Of a DNA stretch of 64,000 nt, positions 35,376-45,182 are shown in pieces. Source of the DNA: Natrinema marinum (GTDB lineage Archaea; Halobacteriota; Halobacteria; Halobacteriales; Natrialbaceae). The notes under the pieces were generated by a model, which was not told where the DNA came from, searched no databases, and saw nothing but the letters and a program-made list of their open reading frames with translations. The stretch spans positions 1,798,001-1,862,000 of the forward strand of contig NZ_CP100763.1 of assembly GCF_024296685.1 (NCBI RefSeq), given 5' to 3'. How positions within the stretch are numbered: the stretch's first letter is position 1; every line of letters begins with the position of its first letter. The translations under genes were made by a program, and so were the position numbers.

Positions 35376-36317
35376 TCATTGGTACTCCTCCTGATAGCGC
35401 GCTGCGACGTAGTCGCTCGCGAGGTTCATCGCGAGCGTAATCGCGAACAGTGTCAGTCCAAGGGCGAACATGCTCAGGTACGTCGAGGAGCCGCCGGTCG
35501 CGTCGCTCGTTACGGCGTTGACCATGCCGGCGGTCATCGGCTGTCCCGAACTGAGCAAGTTGTCGAGCGGGTTCGCGAAGTTGAACATCCGCGGTCGGAG
35601 CCCGGCGGCCATGACGACGATCATCGTTTCGCCGATCGCACGCGAGAGCGCGAGGATGAACGACGAAAAGATGCCGGAGACGGCCGCGGGGATGACGATC
35701 CCGGTCGACACCTCGTACTTCGTCGCGCCCATCCCGTAGCCCGCCTGTCGAAGCGAGTCGGGGACGGAACTCATCGCGTCTTCGGAGAGCGACGACACCA
35801 TCGGAATGATCATGATCCCGACCATGATCGACGCGGACAGCAGGTTGAACGTGCTGACCGGGATGCCGACCCACTGGAGCGCGGGCGTCAGATAGACCAG
35901 CGCGAGGTAGCCGTAGACCACCGTCGGGATACCGGCGAGCACCTCGAGCGCCGGTTTCAGGACCGATCGCATCTGATCGCTCGCGTACTCGCTCAGATAG
36001 ACGGCGGCCGCGACGCCGGTCGGAACCGAGACGAGTGCCGAGACGACGGTGATGATCAGCGTCGCGCTCACGAGCGGCCAGACGCCGTAGGTCCCGCTGT
36101 CGCCGCGGACGAACCACGTCGTGCCGGTGAAAAACTCCACCGGGGAGACCATGGTGAAGAACACGAGCGCGTCTCTCGCGAGCGTGACGATGATACTCCC
36201 CGTGACGAACACCGTCAGCGCGGCACAAGCGAACAGCAGCCACTTGTAGATTCGCTCTTTGACGACCTGACTCGACGATGATCGCGTCAGATCGACGTCT
36301 ATCGATTGCTCACTCAT
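35376..36317 (-). CDS. pstC: Phosphate ABC transporter permease PstC (system 1)
   Basis: 313 residues. N-terminal cytoplasmic segment, first helix near 29-50, then the permease core with about five more helices. GVAAAVYLSEYASDQMRSVL is the PstC loop, SEDAMSSVPDSLRQAGYGMG plus ATKYEVS the EAA motif, and LSRAIGETMIVVMAAG the following helix, matching PstC. Partner of PstA1. It lies 48 bases downstream of pstS1. Confidence 0.95.
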   Translation of the reverse strand: MSEQSIDVDLTRSSSSQVVKERIYKWLLFACAALTVFVTGSIIVTLARDALVFFTMVSPVEFFTGTTWFVRGDSGTYGVWPLVSATLIITVVSALVSVPTGVAAAVYLSEYASDQMRSVLKPALEVLAGIPTVVYGYLALVYLTPALQWVGIPVSTFNLLSASIMVGIMIIPMVSSLSEDAMSSVPDSLRQAGYGMGATKYEVSTGIVIPAAVSGIFSSFILALSRAIGETMIVVMAAGLRPRMFNFANPLDNLLSSGQPMTAGMVNAVTSDATGGSSTYLSMFALGLTLFAITLAMNLASDYVAARYQEEYQ

Positions 36318-36365
36318 TTCTCTGATGTGGGTGTCGTCGCATGGTGAATCGTTCGGTTCGCCGCG

Positions 36366-37346
36366 TCAGTTGACTGCGTTCTCGAGCTTCTCGAGGTTCG
36401 ACTGGGCCTGCTCCTCGCTGACGGGGACGTAGCCGACGTCGCTGATGGTGTCCGTCGACGACTGCTCGAGGTAGAACTCGACGAAGTTGTAGACCGGATC
36501 GCGCTGGAGCGATTCCTTGCTGACGTAGATGTACAGGGGCCGCGCCATCGGGTATGCGCCCGACTGTGCGGCGTCGAGGCTCGGTTTGGTACACTCGCCG
36601 TTTTCGCCTTGACGGACTCCGACCGCTTTGATCCGATCCTGGTTCTCCCGATAGTATGCGTAGCCGAAGTAGCCGATCGAGTGCTGCGTCGTCTCGATTC
36701 CCTGAACGAGTTCGTTGTCGTTTTCGGTCGCTTCGTACTGCTGGATGTGGCTCCCAGCGTCGCCGATCACGTTGTTCCTGAACCAGTCGAAGGTTCCCGA
36801 AGTCGACGGCGGACCGAAACGCTTGATCTGTGCGTCGGGCCACTCGGAGTTGACATCGGACCAGGTCTCCGCACCGTTCTGTCTCCAGATCTGGGCGAGC
36901 TGGTCGTAGCTGAGACAGTCGATCGGTGAGTCATTGTTGACGGCCATCGTGACGGCGTCCTTTCCGATCTGGAACTCGATCGGCTCGACGCCGTTGTCCT
37001 GACAGTTCTGGAGCTCCTCGTCCTGAATCGGACGCGATGCGCCGTTAATGTCGGAATTTCCGGGGCAGAAGTTGTTGCTGAACCCGCCCCCGGTACCGGT
37101 CGGGTTGGTTGGGACGTTTACCTTAGGATGATCGTTCATGAACTCTTCGGCGAGCGTGTCGGAGACCGGGAACACCGTACTACTGCCGGTGACGACGACA
37201 CGTTCACGATCCCCGCCGCTTCCGGCCCCGTTTCCGGTGTTCTCGGTACAGCCGGCCAGCGAGAGCGCGCCGACTGCGCCCGTCGCGGCGATAAACTTCC
37301 GTCGAGAAAACGAGCGAACCGAACGATCCATCTTGGTATCAGTCAT
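36366..37346 (-). CDS. pstS: Phosphate-binding lipoprotein PstS (copy 1, system 1)
   Basis: 326 residues from ATG 37346. A Tat lipoprotein signal (SRRKFIAATGAVGALSLAGC) is followed by the PstS fold: VVTGSSTVFPVSDTL (phosphate loop), GTGGGFSNNFCPGNSDINGA, DAVTMAVNNDSP, and GPPSTSGTFDWF (second phosphate loop). It captures phosphate outside the membrane for PstC1A1B1. The promoter (37365-37407) has the CATAGCATC-TATA module also seen at the other two pstS genes, and the predicted start of transcription coincides with the ATG. Confidence 0.95.
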   Translation of the reverse strand: MTDTKMDRSVRSFSRRKFIAATGAVGALSLAGCTENTGNGAGSGGDRERVVVTGSSTVFPVSDTLAEEFMNDHPKVNVPTNPTGTGGGFSNNFCPGNSDINGASRPIQDEELQNCQDNGVEPIEFQIGKDAVTMAVNNDSPIDCLSYDQLAQIWRQNGAETWSDVNSEWPDAQIKRFGPPSTSGTFDWFRNNVIGDAGSHIQQYEATENDNELVQGIETTQHSIGYFGYAYYRENQDRIKAVGVRQGENGECTKPSLDAAQSGAYPMARPLYIYVSKESLQRDPVYNFVEFYLEQSSTDTISDVGYVPVSEEQAQSNLEKLENAVN

Positions 37347-37364
37347 CAGGTGAACGTCCGACTG

Positions 37365-37407
37365 TATATAGAAATACGATGCTATGTTAGCTATATAGTG
37401 CTACATA
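37365..37407 (-). promoter_or_regulatory. pstS1 promoter with shared upstream element
   Basis: On the minus strand, box A TTTCTATATA (37365-37374) is preceded by CATAGCATC (37378-37386) and CACTATATAG (37391-37400). CATAGCATC starts 32 nt from the ATG; the other two pstS genes have 33. Confidence 0.65.
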
Positions 37408-37527
37408 CTGGGCCATAGCCGCGATCGGAGCCGGCCGACGAACAGAATAATCGAATTTGACCCCCTCTCTGGCACGAATAGGCAGTTGTGACGACGACGA
37501 TCACTATCATAACCGATTACATAGCAG

Positions 37528-37567
37528 ACTATAGCCAAATGGGACTATAGATCCACCCGAACTATAG
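37528..37567. repeat. Three ACTATAG repeats at 16-17 bp spacing
   Basis: ACTATAG occurs at 37528-37534, 37544-37550 and 37561-37567. The middle copy extends into CTATAGATCCAC (37545-37556), an exact match to 45620-45631 next to the AbrB-PhoU box A. Possible operator cluster. Confidence 0.5.
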
Positions 37568-37838
37568 TGGCTGCCCCGTGTGAACAAACCTCAATAACGT
37601 GCGACCCCACTCGTGCCATCAAAGCCGTCGATACGGGCCGATTCACAGTGGCTGGTCGTCTATTGATCCGCTGCGAGTTTCGACTGGTGGAGTTTTCGCC
37701 TCGAGCGATCGGTCCCGTCGACGTCTCGCCGACCGGTAGCCGAATCGGTTCGCTCAGGTCGACGGCACGACGAAGGGGACCCGCCGCAGAAAAAGACGAC
37801 CGCTCGAGTACGATCGGCGCAGTTCGAAACCGACCGGA

Positions 37839-38867
37839 CTACGCGCCCGTGATCTCCTCGAGCGCGCTCAGATTCTCGCTGGCCTGCGCCTCGCTCGAAG
37901 GGACGTAGTTGACCTCCTCGGCGATCCAGTCGGCGGTCGAGTTCTCGAGGTAGAACCGGACGAACTCGGAGACGACCTCGCGCTGCAGCGCTTCCTCGGA
38001 TGGGTAGATAAAGAGCGGGCGTGCCATCGGATACGACCCTGTTTTGGCCGCCTCGAGAGTTGGCTCGGCGCAAGCGTCGCTCTCGCTGGCTTTGATCTCG
38101 AGCGCTTTGACGCGCTCCGCGTTCTCGGCGTAGTAGCCGTAACCGAAGTAGCCCATCGCGTACGGGCTGCCCTCGAGTCCCTGCACGATGGTCGTGTCGT
38201 CTTCCGTCCCGACGTAATCGCTGCGGTGGCCGGCGTCGCCGACGACGTTCGCGGTAAACCAGTCGTAGGTCCCGGAGGTCGTGTCGGGACCGTAGAGTTC
38301 GAACGGCTCGTCCGGCCAGTCGGAGTCGATGTCGGCCCAGGTCTCCGCGCCGCCCTCGCTCCAGACCCGCGCCAGTTGATCGAAGGACATGCAGTCGACC
38401 CAGTCGTTCTCGGTGCTGACGGCCATCGTGAGGGCGTCGCCTGCGATCTGCATCTCGACTGGCGTGACGCCGTTTCCGGTACAGTGATCCCGTTCGGCGG
38501 TTTTGATCGGCCGCGAAGCCGCGTTGATGTCCGCATCGCCGGGACAGAAGTGATTCTCGAATCCGCCGCCACTGCCGGTCGACTCGACCCTGACGGTAAC
38601 GTTCGGGTGCTCGTCCATGAACCGATCGCGCATCGCCTGCGAGATCGGAAAGACGGTACTCGAGCCCGTGACGACGACCTCGCCCGAGAGTCCATCGCCG
38701 CCGGTTTCGCCGCCACCGTCGTCGCCGTCGGGGTCCGTTTCGTCGCCATCGTCGCTCTCGCTCGAGAGACATCCCGCAAGCGCGGCCGTTCCGCCTCCGC
38801 CGACAGCCACGAGGAGTTTGCGTCGCGATACGCTCTCGACGGACCGCCCGAACCGGTCGTTCTGCAT
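37839..38867 (-). CDS. pstS: Phosphate-binding lipoprotein PstS (copy 2, orphan)
   Basis: 342 residues from ATG 38867; a GTG one codon earlier is possible. Tat lipoprotein signal (SRRKLLVAVGGGGTAALAGC), then an acidic Gly/Asp linker and PstS motifs: VVTGSSTVFPISQAM, GSGGGFENHFCPGDADINAA, DALTMAVSTENDW and GPDTTSGTYDWF. It resembles PstS1 more than PstS3. It has its own promoter and no adjacent permease downstream before pstS1, so it may be read with either system. Sits between phoU2 and pstS1 on the same strand. Confidence 0.93.
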   Translation of the reverse strand: MQNDRFGRSVESVSRRKLLVAVGGGGTAALAGCLSSESDDGDETDPDGDDGGGETGGDGLSGEVVVTGSSTVFPISQAMRDRFMDEHPNVTVRVESTGSGGGFENHFCPGDADINAASRPIKTAERDHCTGNGVTPVEMQIAGDALTMAVSTENDWVDCMSFDQLARVWSEGGAETWADIDSDWPDEPFELYGPDTTSGTYDWFTANVVGDAGHRSDYVGTEDDTTIVQGLEGSPYAMGYFGYGYYAENAERVKALEIKASESDACAEPTLEAAKTGSYPMARPLFIYPSEEALQREVVSEFVRFYLENSTADWIAEEVNYVPSSEAQASENLSALEEITGA

Positions 38868-38888
38868 CACGTGAAGGACTCGAAAGGC

Positions 38889-38929
38889 TATAAAAAAGGG
38901 ATGCTATGAGACCTGTATAGTGCTCAATA
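38889..38929 (-). promoter_or_regulatory. pstS2 promoter with shared upstream element
   Basis: Box A TTTTTTATA (38889-38897), CATAGCATC (38900-38908) and CACTATACAG (38913-38922). The 21 bp from box A through the element (38889-38909) are identical to those at pstS3 (45149-45169). Confidence 0.68.
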
Positions 38930-39048
38930 GAGCCGTGTTCGAATACGCGATCGACTCGTTCGATGCGGTGGTCGATCGGCGGCCCGACGACTCTCGGTAG
39001 TCCACCGCGCGGCCGCGAGTGCCGACGCGCTTGAGCGTCGCTTACGTA

Positions 39049-39771
39049 TCAGAAGAGCAGTTCGTCGCTGTTCTCGAGGGCGTACAGCGTCCGTGCCGCG
39101 ACGTTGACGGCGTGGTCGCCGATGCGTTCGATGTCGCGAGCGATTACGAGCGTCCGCGACACGTCAGCGAGGAGATCGGACACTGACGGATCACCGACCG
39201 GATCGGACCCGATCGTCCGACCGCCGGTCGCGTCGATGCCCTCGATCCGAAGGTCGATACAGGTCCGGACGACGCGCTCGGCGACGCTGACACAGCGATC
39301 GTCGAGTTCGTCGTCTCGCTCGGCGACCGCGAAACAGGTCGCCGGCTCTTCCGTGACGAAGGCCTCGAGGGCCTCCTCGAGCAACTCGAGTGCGAGCGCG
39401 GCGGTCCGCTCGAAATCCACGTCGGGAAGCGGTGGCGACGATTCGGTCGCGTCTAAGGCGTACTCCGCCAGATTGGTCGCGAGATCGCCGACACGCTCGA
39501 GGTCGGTGGCGATCTTGAACGCGGCGACGACGATCCGCAGGTCGCCCGCGAGGGGCTGATAGAGCGCGAGCAGGTCGAAACACTCGCTTTCGAGCTCGAG
39601 CGAGCGGCGGTTGACGGTGTGATCGCCCTCGATAACATCGCGTGCGAGCGACCGATCGCCGGTAAACAGCGCGGTAAACCCGTCGGCGAGCTGCTCGTAG
39701 ACGAGATCGCCCATCGTGACGACGGCCTCGCGGAGGCGCTCGAGGCGCTCCCGGTAGTCCTCGCGGGCCAT
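39049..39771 (-). CDS. phoU: Phosphate signalling protein PhoU (copy 2)
   Basis: 240 residues with two PhoU repeats: FKIATDLERVGDLATNLAEY (about 87-106) and ARDIERIGDHAVNVAARTLY (about 211-230). A variable loop near residues 170-185 (IEGIDATGGRTIGSDPVG) is an insertion relative to PhoU1. It starts 4 bases after pstB2, at the end of the pst2 operon, and should work with PstB2. Confidence 0.93.
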   Translation of the reverse strand: MAREDYRERLERLREAVVTMGDLVYEQLADGFTALFTGDRSLARDVIEGDHTVNRRSLELESECFDLLALYQPLAGDLRIVVAAFKIATDLERVGDLATNLAEYALDATESSPPLPDVDFERTAALALELLEEALEAFVTEEPATCFAVAERDDELDDRCVSVAERVVRTCIDLRIEGIDATGGRTIGSDPVGDPSVSDLLADVSRTLVIARDIERIGDHAVNVAARTLYALENSDELLF

Positions 39772-39775
39772 CGCC

Positions 39776-40702
39776 TCACCCGAACTTACCAGTGATATAG
39801 TCCTCGACTCGCTGACTCCGCGGGTTCTCGAACACCTGATCGGTGTCGCCGTACTCGACGAGTTCGCCGCCGGTCAGGAAGACCGCCGTCTGATCGGAGA
39901 TGCGGGCGGCCTGCTGCATGTTGTGGGTGACGATGACGACCGTGTACTCCTCGGCGAGGTCTTCGATGAGATCCTCGATCTTCGCGGTGGCGATCGGGTC
40001 GAGCGCCGACGCCGGCTCGTCCATCAGGATGACCTCGGGGTCGACGGCGAGACAGCGCGCGATGCAGAGTCGCTGTTGTTGGCCGCCGGAGAGGCCGAGC
40101 GCGTTGTCGCCGAGGCGGTCTTCGACCTCGTCCCAGAGGGCTGCGTTGCGAAGACACCGCTCGACCAGCTCGTCCTCCCTGTCCTTGTCGTCGCGTCCGA
40201 GCAACCGGGGAACCAGCCCACGCTCGAGGTCGCCGTGTTTTCGCGGGCCGTAGGCGACGTTTTCGCGGATCGACTTTGGGAACGGGTTCGGGTGCTGGAA
40301 CACCATGCCGATGCGTTTCCGCAGTTCGACGAGGTTGGCCCCGTCGGCGTAGATGTTCTGCTCGTTGAAGGTAACATCCCCCTCGATACGAGCAGCTTTG
40401 ATTCGATCGTTCATCCGGTTGAGACACCGGAGGAACGTGGATTTTCCACAGCCCGAGGGACCGATGAGCGCCGTGACGCTCTTCTCGGGAATGTCGATCG
40501 AGATATCTTTGAGCGCGTGGTCGTCGCCGTACCAGACGTTCAGATCCTCGACCGATAGGACCGGGTCACCTGGGAACGAATACTCGCGCCATTCCGCTTT
40601 CGTGCGCTCGTTGCTCTCACCGGTCGTCGTTTCGTCGCTCGACGGGGCTCCGTCGGAATCGGTTCGATCCGTTGCCGTGGTGGGAATGCTTGATTCTGTC
40701 AT
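39776..40702 (-). CDS. pstB: Phosphate ABC transporter ATP-binding protein (system 2)
   Basis: 308 residues from ATG 40702, overlapping the pstA2 end by four bases, which excludes the longer upstream start. Acidic disordered N-terminus (about 1-55), then Walker [10 protein letters not shown], an insert near 170-185 ([20 protein letters not shown]), signature [16 protein letters not shown] and Walker [14 protein letters not shown]; ends EDYITGKFG. The insert is absent from PstB1 and may mark a different permease interface. Confidence 0.96.
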   Translation of the reverse strand: MTESSIPTTATDRTDSDGAPSSDETTTGESNERTKAEWREYSFPGDPVLSVEDLNVWYGDDHALKDISIDIPEKSVTALIGPSGCGKSTFLRCLNRMNDRIKAARIEGDVTFNEQNIYADGANLVELRKRIGMVFQHPNPFPKSIRENVAYGPRKHGDLERGLVPRLLGRDDKDREDELVERCLRNAALWDEVEDRLGDNALGLSGGQQQRLCIARCLAVDPEVILMDEPASALDPIATAKIEDLIEDLAEEYTVVIVTHNMQQAARISDQTAVFLTGGELVEYGDTDQVFENPRSQRVEDYITGKFG

Positions 40703-42882
40703 TGGTGTAGTTTCCTCCTGAAGTACCGTCGGCTCGCGATGCCCATCGCGAAGAACGAGAGGACGACGCCGAGCAAGACGAGCGCCGTCCCCCACCCGAA
40801 GGACTCCTCGGCACCGACGCCGGCGGTGATGATCGCGTACAGCTGATAGGGAAGTGCGCTCGCTCGCTCGAGCAGCGCGGGATTGGAGACGTGGACGAAC
40901 GGCGGCTGGAGACCGACGCTAACCGTGAAACTGGAGAGAATTCCCGGAGAGGCGGTCGGGAAATTCGGCCCGTTGAGAACGAGCAACAGAGGTGCGGTTT
41001 CGCCCGCAATCCGGCCGACGCCCAGGATAATCCCGGTAATAACGCCAGGCATCGAGGCGGGGATGACGACACTCCGGATCGTGTCCCACTTCGAGACGCC
41101 CAGTGCGGCGCTCGCGTCCCGATACTCGTCGGGGACGGTCTTCATGGCCTCCCGACTCGTGATGAGCACGAGGGGGAGTAGCATGAACCCGAGTACTAGC
41201 TGCGCGGCGAAGATGGAGGGCGTGCCACCGAACCGTGGCACGAGGAACGCGAGGCCGAACAGACCGAAGACGATACTGGGGGTGCTCCAGAGACCGTTTG
41301 TGGCGATGTCGACCGCGCGGGTGAAGAGGCTATCCTCTGCGTACTCGGTCAGGAAGACGGCGGCACCGACTGCCAGCGGAACGGCGAAGACGACGGCCCC
41401 GAGGACGATCCAGATCGTCCCTAGCATCGCCGGCATCACGCCTTTCTGGATGCCGAGGCCCTGCGACGGGTTCATGACGAAGGGCCAGTCGACGGCTCCG
41501 CTGGCGGCGATGCCAACGGTGCCGCCGACCGAGTCGCCCGTGGCGATAGCGTGGAGACAGCAGACGACGAACGTCACCGCAGCGATGCTCGCGGTCCACG
41601 TCAGCGGCGGGATCCACGACGGGAGAGTGCGCCCGGTAAATCGTGCTCCCCAGGTCGCGACGAGAGTTATCATCGAAACGCCGCCGACGACGATCGCGAC
41701 TATCGGAACGATCCCGATACCGCCGAGCGCGAGGGACGTTCCGACGAGGAACTCGATCAGTACGATCGCACCCATGAGCCCCAGCACGACGCGGAGAGCG
41801 CGGCTGAGAGAGTGACCGGTCTTCGTGTTGGGAGTCCACGAGCCACCCGACCGGCGAAGCACGTCCAGAAAGACGAGGCCGACCACGAGTCCCGGCAGCG
41901 CGCCGACGACGGCCGCTGGTTCGATCGTGACCGCGTATCCCGAGATGGTGTACTTCGTTGCGATAGCGGACGCCAGAACGACGCCGATGAGTCCAACGAC
42001 GCTCGCCGCGGCGAGAGAGACGAACGAGACGAGGGTATCGGTGCCGTCCGCGGTCGCGGGGTTGACGTGTCCGTACCGGACCAGGGAGACGAGTACCGCC
42101 GCCAGGAGGAACAGTACCGTCGCGGCACTGACCGTGAGGTTCTCGAGTACGACCAGTATCCCCCGCTCGAAAACGAACACGAGGAGGAACAGGAGCACCG
42201 AGAGCGTGAGCAGAACGACCAGCGAGATCAACAGGAACGCCCCGTTTTGTCTGCCGCGTGTTCCGAATCCCGCGTAGGCAGTCGCGCTCGACTGACCAGT
42301 GAGGAGACTCCCGATTAACACCAATAAGGGGATCGCGAGCTGGCCGGGAATGGTGGCATCAAACGCCGCTGGTTGCCACGTCCACGTCGGAGATATCACA
42401 CCGGTCAGGACGAGGACGCCGACGAAACTGACGAAGGTTGCAGCGGGTACCGTCGCGCCGAGGTCCTCGCGTGCGGTGATCGTGAGATAGGCGACGAGCA
42501 GCCCCACGAACGCGGCGACGAACCATCCGAGTGCGCCGAGTCCCAGCGTGTTGCCGGCGACGAAGGCAGCGGTGATCGTCCAGAGGACCGTCTGACTGCC
42601 GACCGTGCTGAGAGCCGGCGAGCGGTCGGGAGTCGTTCGAACGCCGCTCCACCGCGAAAACGCGCCGAGCGCTCCGGTCGCCGACCCCAGAAAGAGCAGC
42701 GCACCGCCGAAGTAAATCGCCGTTGGCACGCCGCTTACCGTTCCATCGATTGCGATCCACTCGAACAGTACACCGATGCTGAGCGTGAAGGCCACGAACG
42801 AGCCGATGACGACACCGATCGCCATCCGTTCGTAGGTCGTTCCGCCGGTCTCGACGAGACGGACCTCGTGCGCTCCGCTCAT
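40699..42882 (-). CDS. pstA: Phosphate ABC transporter permease PstA with very long N-terminal membrane extension (system 2)
   Basis: 727 residues. The first 430 or so residues contain at least ten hydrophobic helices without ABC permease motifs. The permease domain follows (about 470-725): [20 protein letters not shown], then [20 protein letters not shown] with GVSKWDT as EAA motif, then [16 protein letters not shown]. The extension is much longer than the one in PstA1. It overlaps pstC2 and pstB2 by four bases at either end, so coupling is tight. Confidence 0.93.
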   Translation of the reverse strand: MSGAHEVRLVETGGTTYERMAIGVVIGSFVAFTLSIGVLFEWIAIDGTVSGVPTAIYFGGALLFLGSATGALGAFSRWSGVRTTPDRSPALSTVGSQTVLWTITAAFVAGNTLGLGALGWFVAAFVGLLVAYLTITAREDLGATVPAATFVSFVGVLVLTGVISPTWTWQPAAFDATIPGQLAIPLLVLIGSLLTGQSSATAYAGFGTRGRQNGAFLLISLVVLLTLSVLLFLLVFVFERGILVVLENLTVSAATVLFLLAAVLVSLVRYGHVNPATADGTDTLVSFVSLAAASVVGLIGVVLASAIATKYTISGYAVTIEPAAVVGALPGLVVGLVFLDVLRRSGGSWTPNTKTGHSLSRALRVVLGLMGAIVLIEFLVGTSLALGGIGIVPIVAIVVGGVSMITLVATWGARFTGRTLPSWIPPLTWTASIAAVTFVVCCLHAIATGDSVGGTVGIAASGAVDWPFVMNPSQGLGIQKGVMPAMLGTIWIVLGAVVFAVPLAVGAAVFLTEYAEDSLFTRAVDIATNGLWSTPSIVFGLFGLAFLVPRFGGTPSIFAAQLVLGFMLLPLVLITSREAMKTVPDEYRDASAALGVSKWDTIRSVVIPASMPGVITGIILGVGRIAGETAPLLLVLNGPNFPTASPGILSSFTVSVGLQPPFVHVSNPALLERASALPYQLYAIITAGVGAEESFGWGTALVLLGVVLSFFAMGIASRRYFRRKLHQ

Positions 42883-43997
42883 TGACCGCCCTCCAGTTTA
42901 CGATGCATTCGCTGTTCGATGAGTTCGGAGGCGATACCGAGTCCCGTCACGATGATCATCAAGAGGACACCTGCTGCGAACAGCGCGCTCCAGAACAGCT
43001 GTCCGGGTGTCACGTGCCCGTAGCTAGAGGCGATAAACGTCGTCAACGTTTCCGTGCTATCGAAGACGTTGTACAGTTCGGGCTGGGGCAATCGGCGACT
43101 GTGTGAGATCATGACCGTCGCAGCCATGGTCTCGCCGATCGCCCGGCCAATCCCCAGCAGAACGGCCGCAGAAACGCCCGAAAAGGCGGTCGGGATCGAG
43201 ACGCTCTTCATCGTCTGCCATTCCGTCGCACCCATCGCTATCGAGCCGTCTTTCATCGACTCCGGGACTGCCGACAGCGCGTCTTCGGCGACGGAGATGA
43301 CCGTCGGAAGCGCCATGAAACCGATCACGAGACCGATGGCGAACAGCGCACCGGGATTGATCGAGAGCAAATTGCCGACGTACGGGTTGATAACCGTGAA
43401 TCCGATGAATCCGTAGACGATCGACGGAATACCAGCCAACAGCTCGATAGCCGGCTTGACGATCTCTCGCAGCCACTCCGGTGCGATATCGCTGATAAAC
43501 AGCGCGCCTGCGACCCCGAACGGGGCCGCGACCAGAATCGCGATGACCGTCGTGAGAAGGGTTCCCCAGAGCATCGGGATGAGCGAGAATTGCCCCTGCG
43601 CGGTGCTCCACTCGTTCGAGCCAAACGGCGATATGAGGTCGAGCCCGGCGTGGCGAAACGCCGGAAGTGCCTCGAGCACCAGAAACGCCGCGATGAGCCC
43701 GAGCGTGGAGAGCGTTGCAGCCGTCATCAGGAAGGTCACGACCTTCGCCGTCAGCGCCTGTCGGGCGACCCAGCCGACGCCCGTGGCCAACAGGAAGCCG
43801 TACAAGAACGTGACCGTCCACGCCGACTGAACGACAAATCCGACGAACGCCGCGATGATCAACAGTATCTGTACCGTCGCAAGGAGCAGACTTGGCCGGT
43901 CCAGTTCCGCCGCCGTCCGGTACAGCGACAGCGCCCGGCGCCGCGTCTGCGACGCTGCTTGCGTTATTGTCGTGCGTATATCCACAGTCTCAAGCAT
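42879..43997 (-). CDS. pstC: Phosphate ABC transporter permease PstC (system 2)
   Basis: 372 residues. An N-terminal part with three hydrophobic helices (about 35-115) precedes the permease core (about 130-360). FGVAGALFISDIAPEWLREI is the loop before VKPAIELLAGIPSIVYGF; VAEDALSAVPESMKDGSIAM plus GATEWQT is the EAA motif, and GRAIGETMAATVMISHS follows. It is longer at the N-terminus than PstC1. ATTTAA sequences close to its start may mark an internal promoter. Confidence 0.94.
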   Translation of the reverse strand: MLETVDIRTTITQAASQTRRRALSLYRTAAELDRPSLLLATVQILLIIAAFVGFVVQSAWTVTFLYGFLLATGVGWVARQALTAKVVTFLMTAATLSTLGLIAAFLVLEALPAFRHAGLDLISPFGSNEWSTAQGQFSLIPMLWGTLLTTVIAILVAAPFGVAGALFISDIAPEWLREIVKPAIELLAGIPSIVYGFIGFTVINPYVGNLLSINPGALFAIGLVIGFMALPTVISVAEDALSAVPESMKDGSIAMGATEWQTMKSVSIPTAFSGVSAAVLLGIGRAIGETMAATVMISHSRRLPQPELYNVFDSTETLTTFIASSYGHVTPGQLFWSALFAAGVLLMIIVTGLGIASELIEQRMHRKLEGGQ

Positions 43998-44068
43998 GAT
44001 AATTTAAGATCCCCAACCTGAGCGGAGTCGGACCGACCGAGAACCGGTCGGACGCGCTGGAACGCCTG

Positions 44069-45127
44069 TTAGGCCTGGTCCGCGAGCTTCCCTCGCTCCT
44101 CTTCGCGGCGCTCGGGCGGGAGCTTGAAGTAGTTGTTCGGCTCGACGAAGTTCGTCTGCCCGAACTCCGAGAGGATCATGTTGATGAAAGCGCTCTCGCG
44201 TTTGTCGGTCCCGTCGTAGGTGTAGCAGTGAAGATCACGGCTGAGCGGGTACCCCTTCGCACCGAGGTTCTTGCCGTACTCGTAGAGGGTGCCGTCCAGC
44301 TCGAGGCCGATCGGCGGCGTGGCGCCGTCGGGCTCGACGAACGCGAGCGCGATGTAGGCGATCGCGTTGTCGTTTTGCTCGACGAGGGTCGCGACCTGCT
44401 GGTTTTGTCCCTTCCGGGTGTCAGGTTCGATCGGCGCGTCGGGGTCGCCGTAGAGGTTCGCCCGGAACGCCGTGTCGGTACCGGAGTCTTCCGCGCGGCC
44501 GATCGCGTAGATCTCCTTGTCCGGTCCGCCGATTTCGCTCCAGTTCGTGATCTCCTGTTTGTAGATTGCACGGAGTTCGTCGCCAGTGACCTGAGTGACG
44601 CCAGCATCCTTGATCTCTCGGCTTACGACGACCGGCTGGCCGTCGACTGCGACCACGTGGTCGACGATGTTGTCTAGCTCTTCGTGGTCCGATCCGAGGA
44701 TGGATTCGGCCGTCGAACTCGCGTCACCGATGTCGACGCGCTCGTTGATGACCCCCTCGACACCCGTCCCGGAGTGGCTCAACGCTACCTGCGTCGGGAA
44801 CGGCGGAACGCTGCGTTCTTCCGTCGGTTCGAAGCCGTAGAGGCCCGCCCAGTAGTCCGCGAGGTTCTGGTCCGTATCGATATCGTACTGACCTGGTCCC
44901 CAGTACTCCTGATCGTCCGCCGGCGGATTCCCGTTCCACAGCGAGTCGGCGTCGTTGGTAATTGGGTAGACGGTCGACGAGCCGTCGGCCGTCAGCGCCT
45001 TGGTGCCACCGTCCCCTCCTCCGTCGCTCCCGAGGCAACCGGCTGCTGCCATGGTACCGGTGACACCGGCCGCAGCGATGAACTTCCGTCGCGATACTGC
45101 GTCGCGTCCGAACTGGTTGTCTGCCAT
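44069..45127 (-). CDS. pstS: Phosphate-binding lipoprotein PstS (copy 3, system 2)
   Basis: 352 residues from ATG 45127, with a GTG one codon earlier. Tat lipoprotein signal (SRRKFIAAAGVTGTMAAAGC) and a divergent PstS: TADGSSTVYPITNDADSLW (first phosphate loop), HSGTGVEGVINERVDIGDAS, VVAVDGQPVVVSREI, and GRAEDSGTDTAF (second loop). It lacks the GGGF-NNFCPG-SDIN block of copies 1 and 2, so it belongs to another PstS clade. First gene of pstSCAB-phoU (system 2). Confidence 0.93.
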   Translation of the reverse strand: MADNQFGRDAVSRRKFIAAAGVTGTMAAAGCLGSDGGGDGGTKALTADGSSTVYPITNDADSLWNGNPPADDQEYWGPGQYDIDTDQNLADYWAGLYGFEPTEERSVPPFPTQVALSHSGTGVEGVINERVDIGDASSTAESILGSDHEELDNIVDHVVAVDGQPVVVSREIKDAGVTQVTGDELRAIYKQEITNWSEIGGPDKEIYAIGRAEDSGTDTAFRANLYGDPDAPIEPDTRKGQNQQVATLVEQNDNAIAYIALAFVEPDGATPPIGLELDGTLYEYGKNLGAKGYPLSRDLHCYTYDGTDKRESAFINMILSEFGQTNFVEPNNYFKLPPERREEERGKLADQA

Positions 45128-45148
45128 CACGAGGTTGATTCGAGACGG

Positions 45149-45182
45149 TATAAAAAAGGGATGCTATGAACCATATATACCG
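45149..45182 (-). promoter_or_regulatory. pstS3 (pst2 operon) promoter with shared upstream element
   Basis: Box A TTTTTTATA (45149-45157), CATAGCATC (45160-45168) and an AT-rich GGTATATAT above it. CATAGCATC starts 33 nt from the ATG, exactly as at pstS2. Confidence 0.68.

Larger units (their letters stand above)
37347..37838. other. Intergenic region between pstS1 and pstS2
   Basis: About 490 bases. The right-hand part is a plain 3' flank of pstS2. The left part carries the pstS1 promoter, three ACTATAG repeats (37528-37567) and a 12-bp word shared with the AbrB-PhoU promoter (37545-37556). A plus-strand ORF from 37567 overlaps the pstS2 3' end and looks like a shadow. Confidence 0.6.

Noticed and set aside
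37567-37908. 113-codon plus-strand ORF upstream of pstS1
   Set aside because: Its 3' end overlaps the pstS2 coding region, codon use is not haloarchaeal, and the start sits in an ACTATAG repeat.
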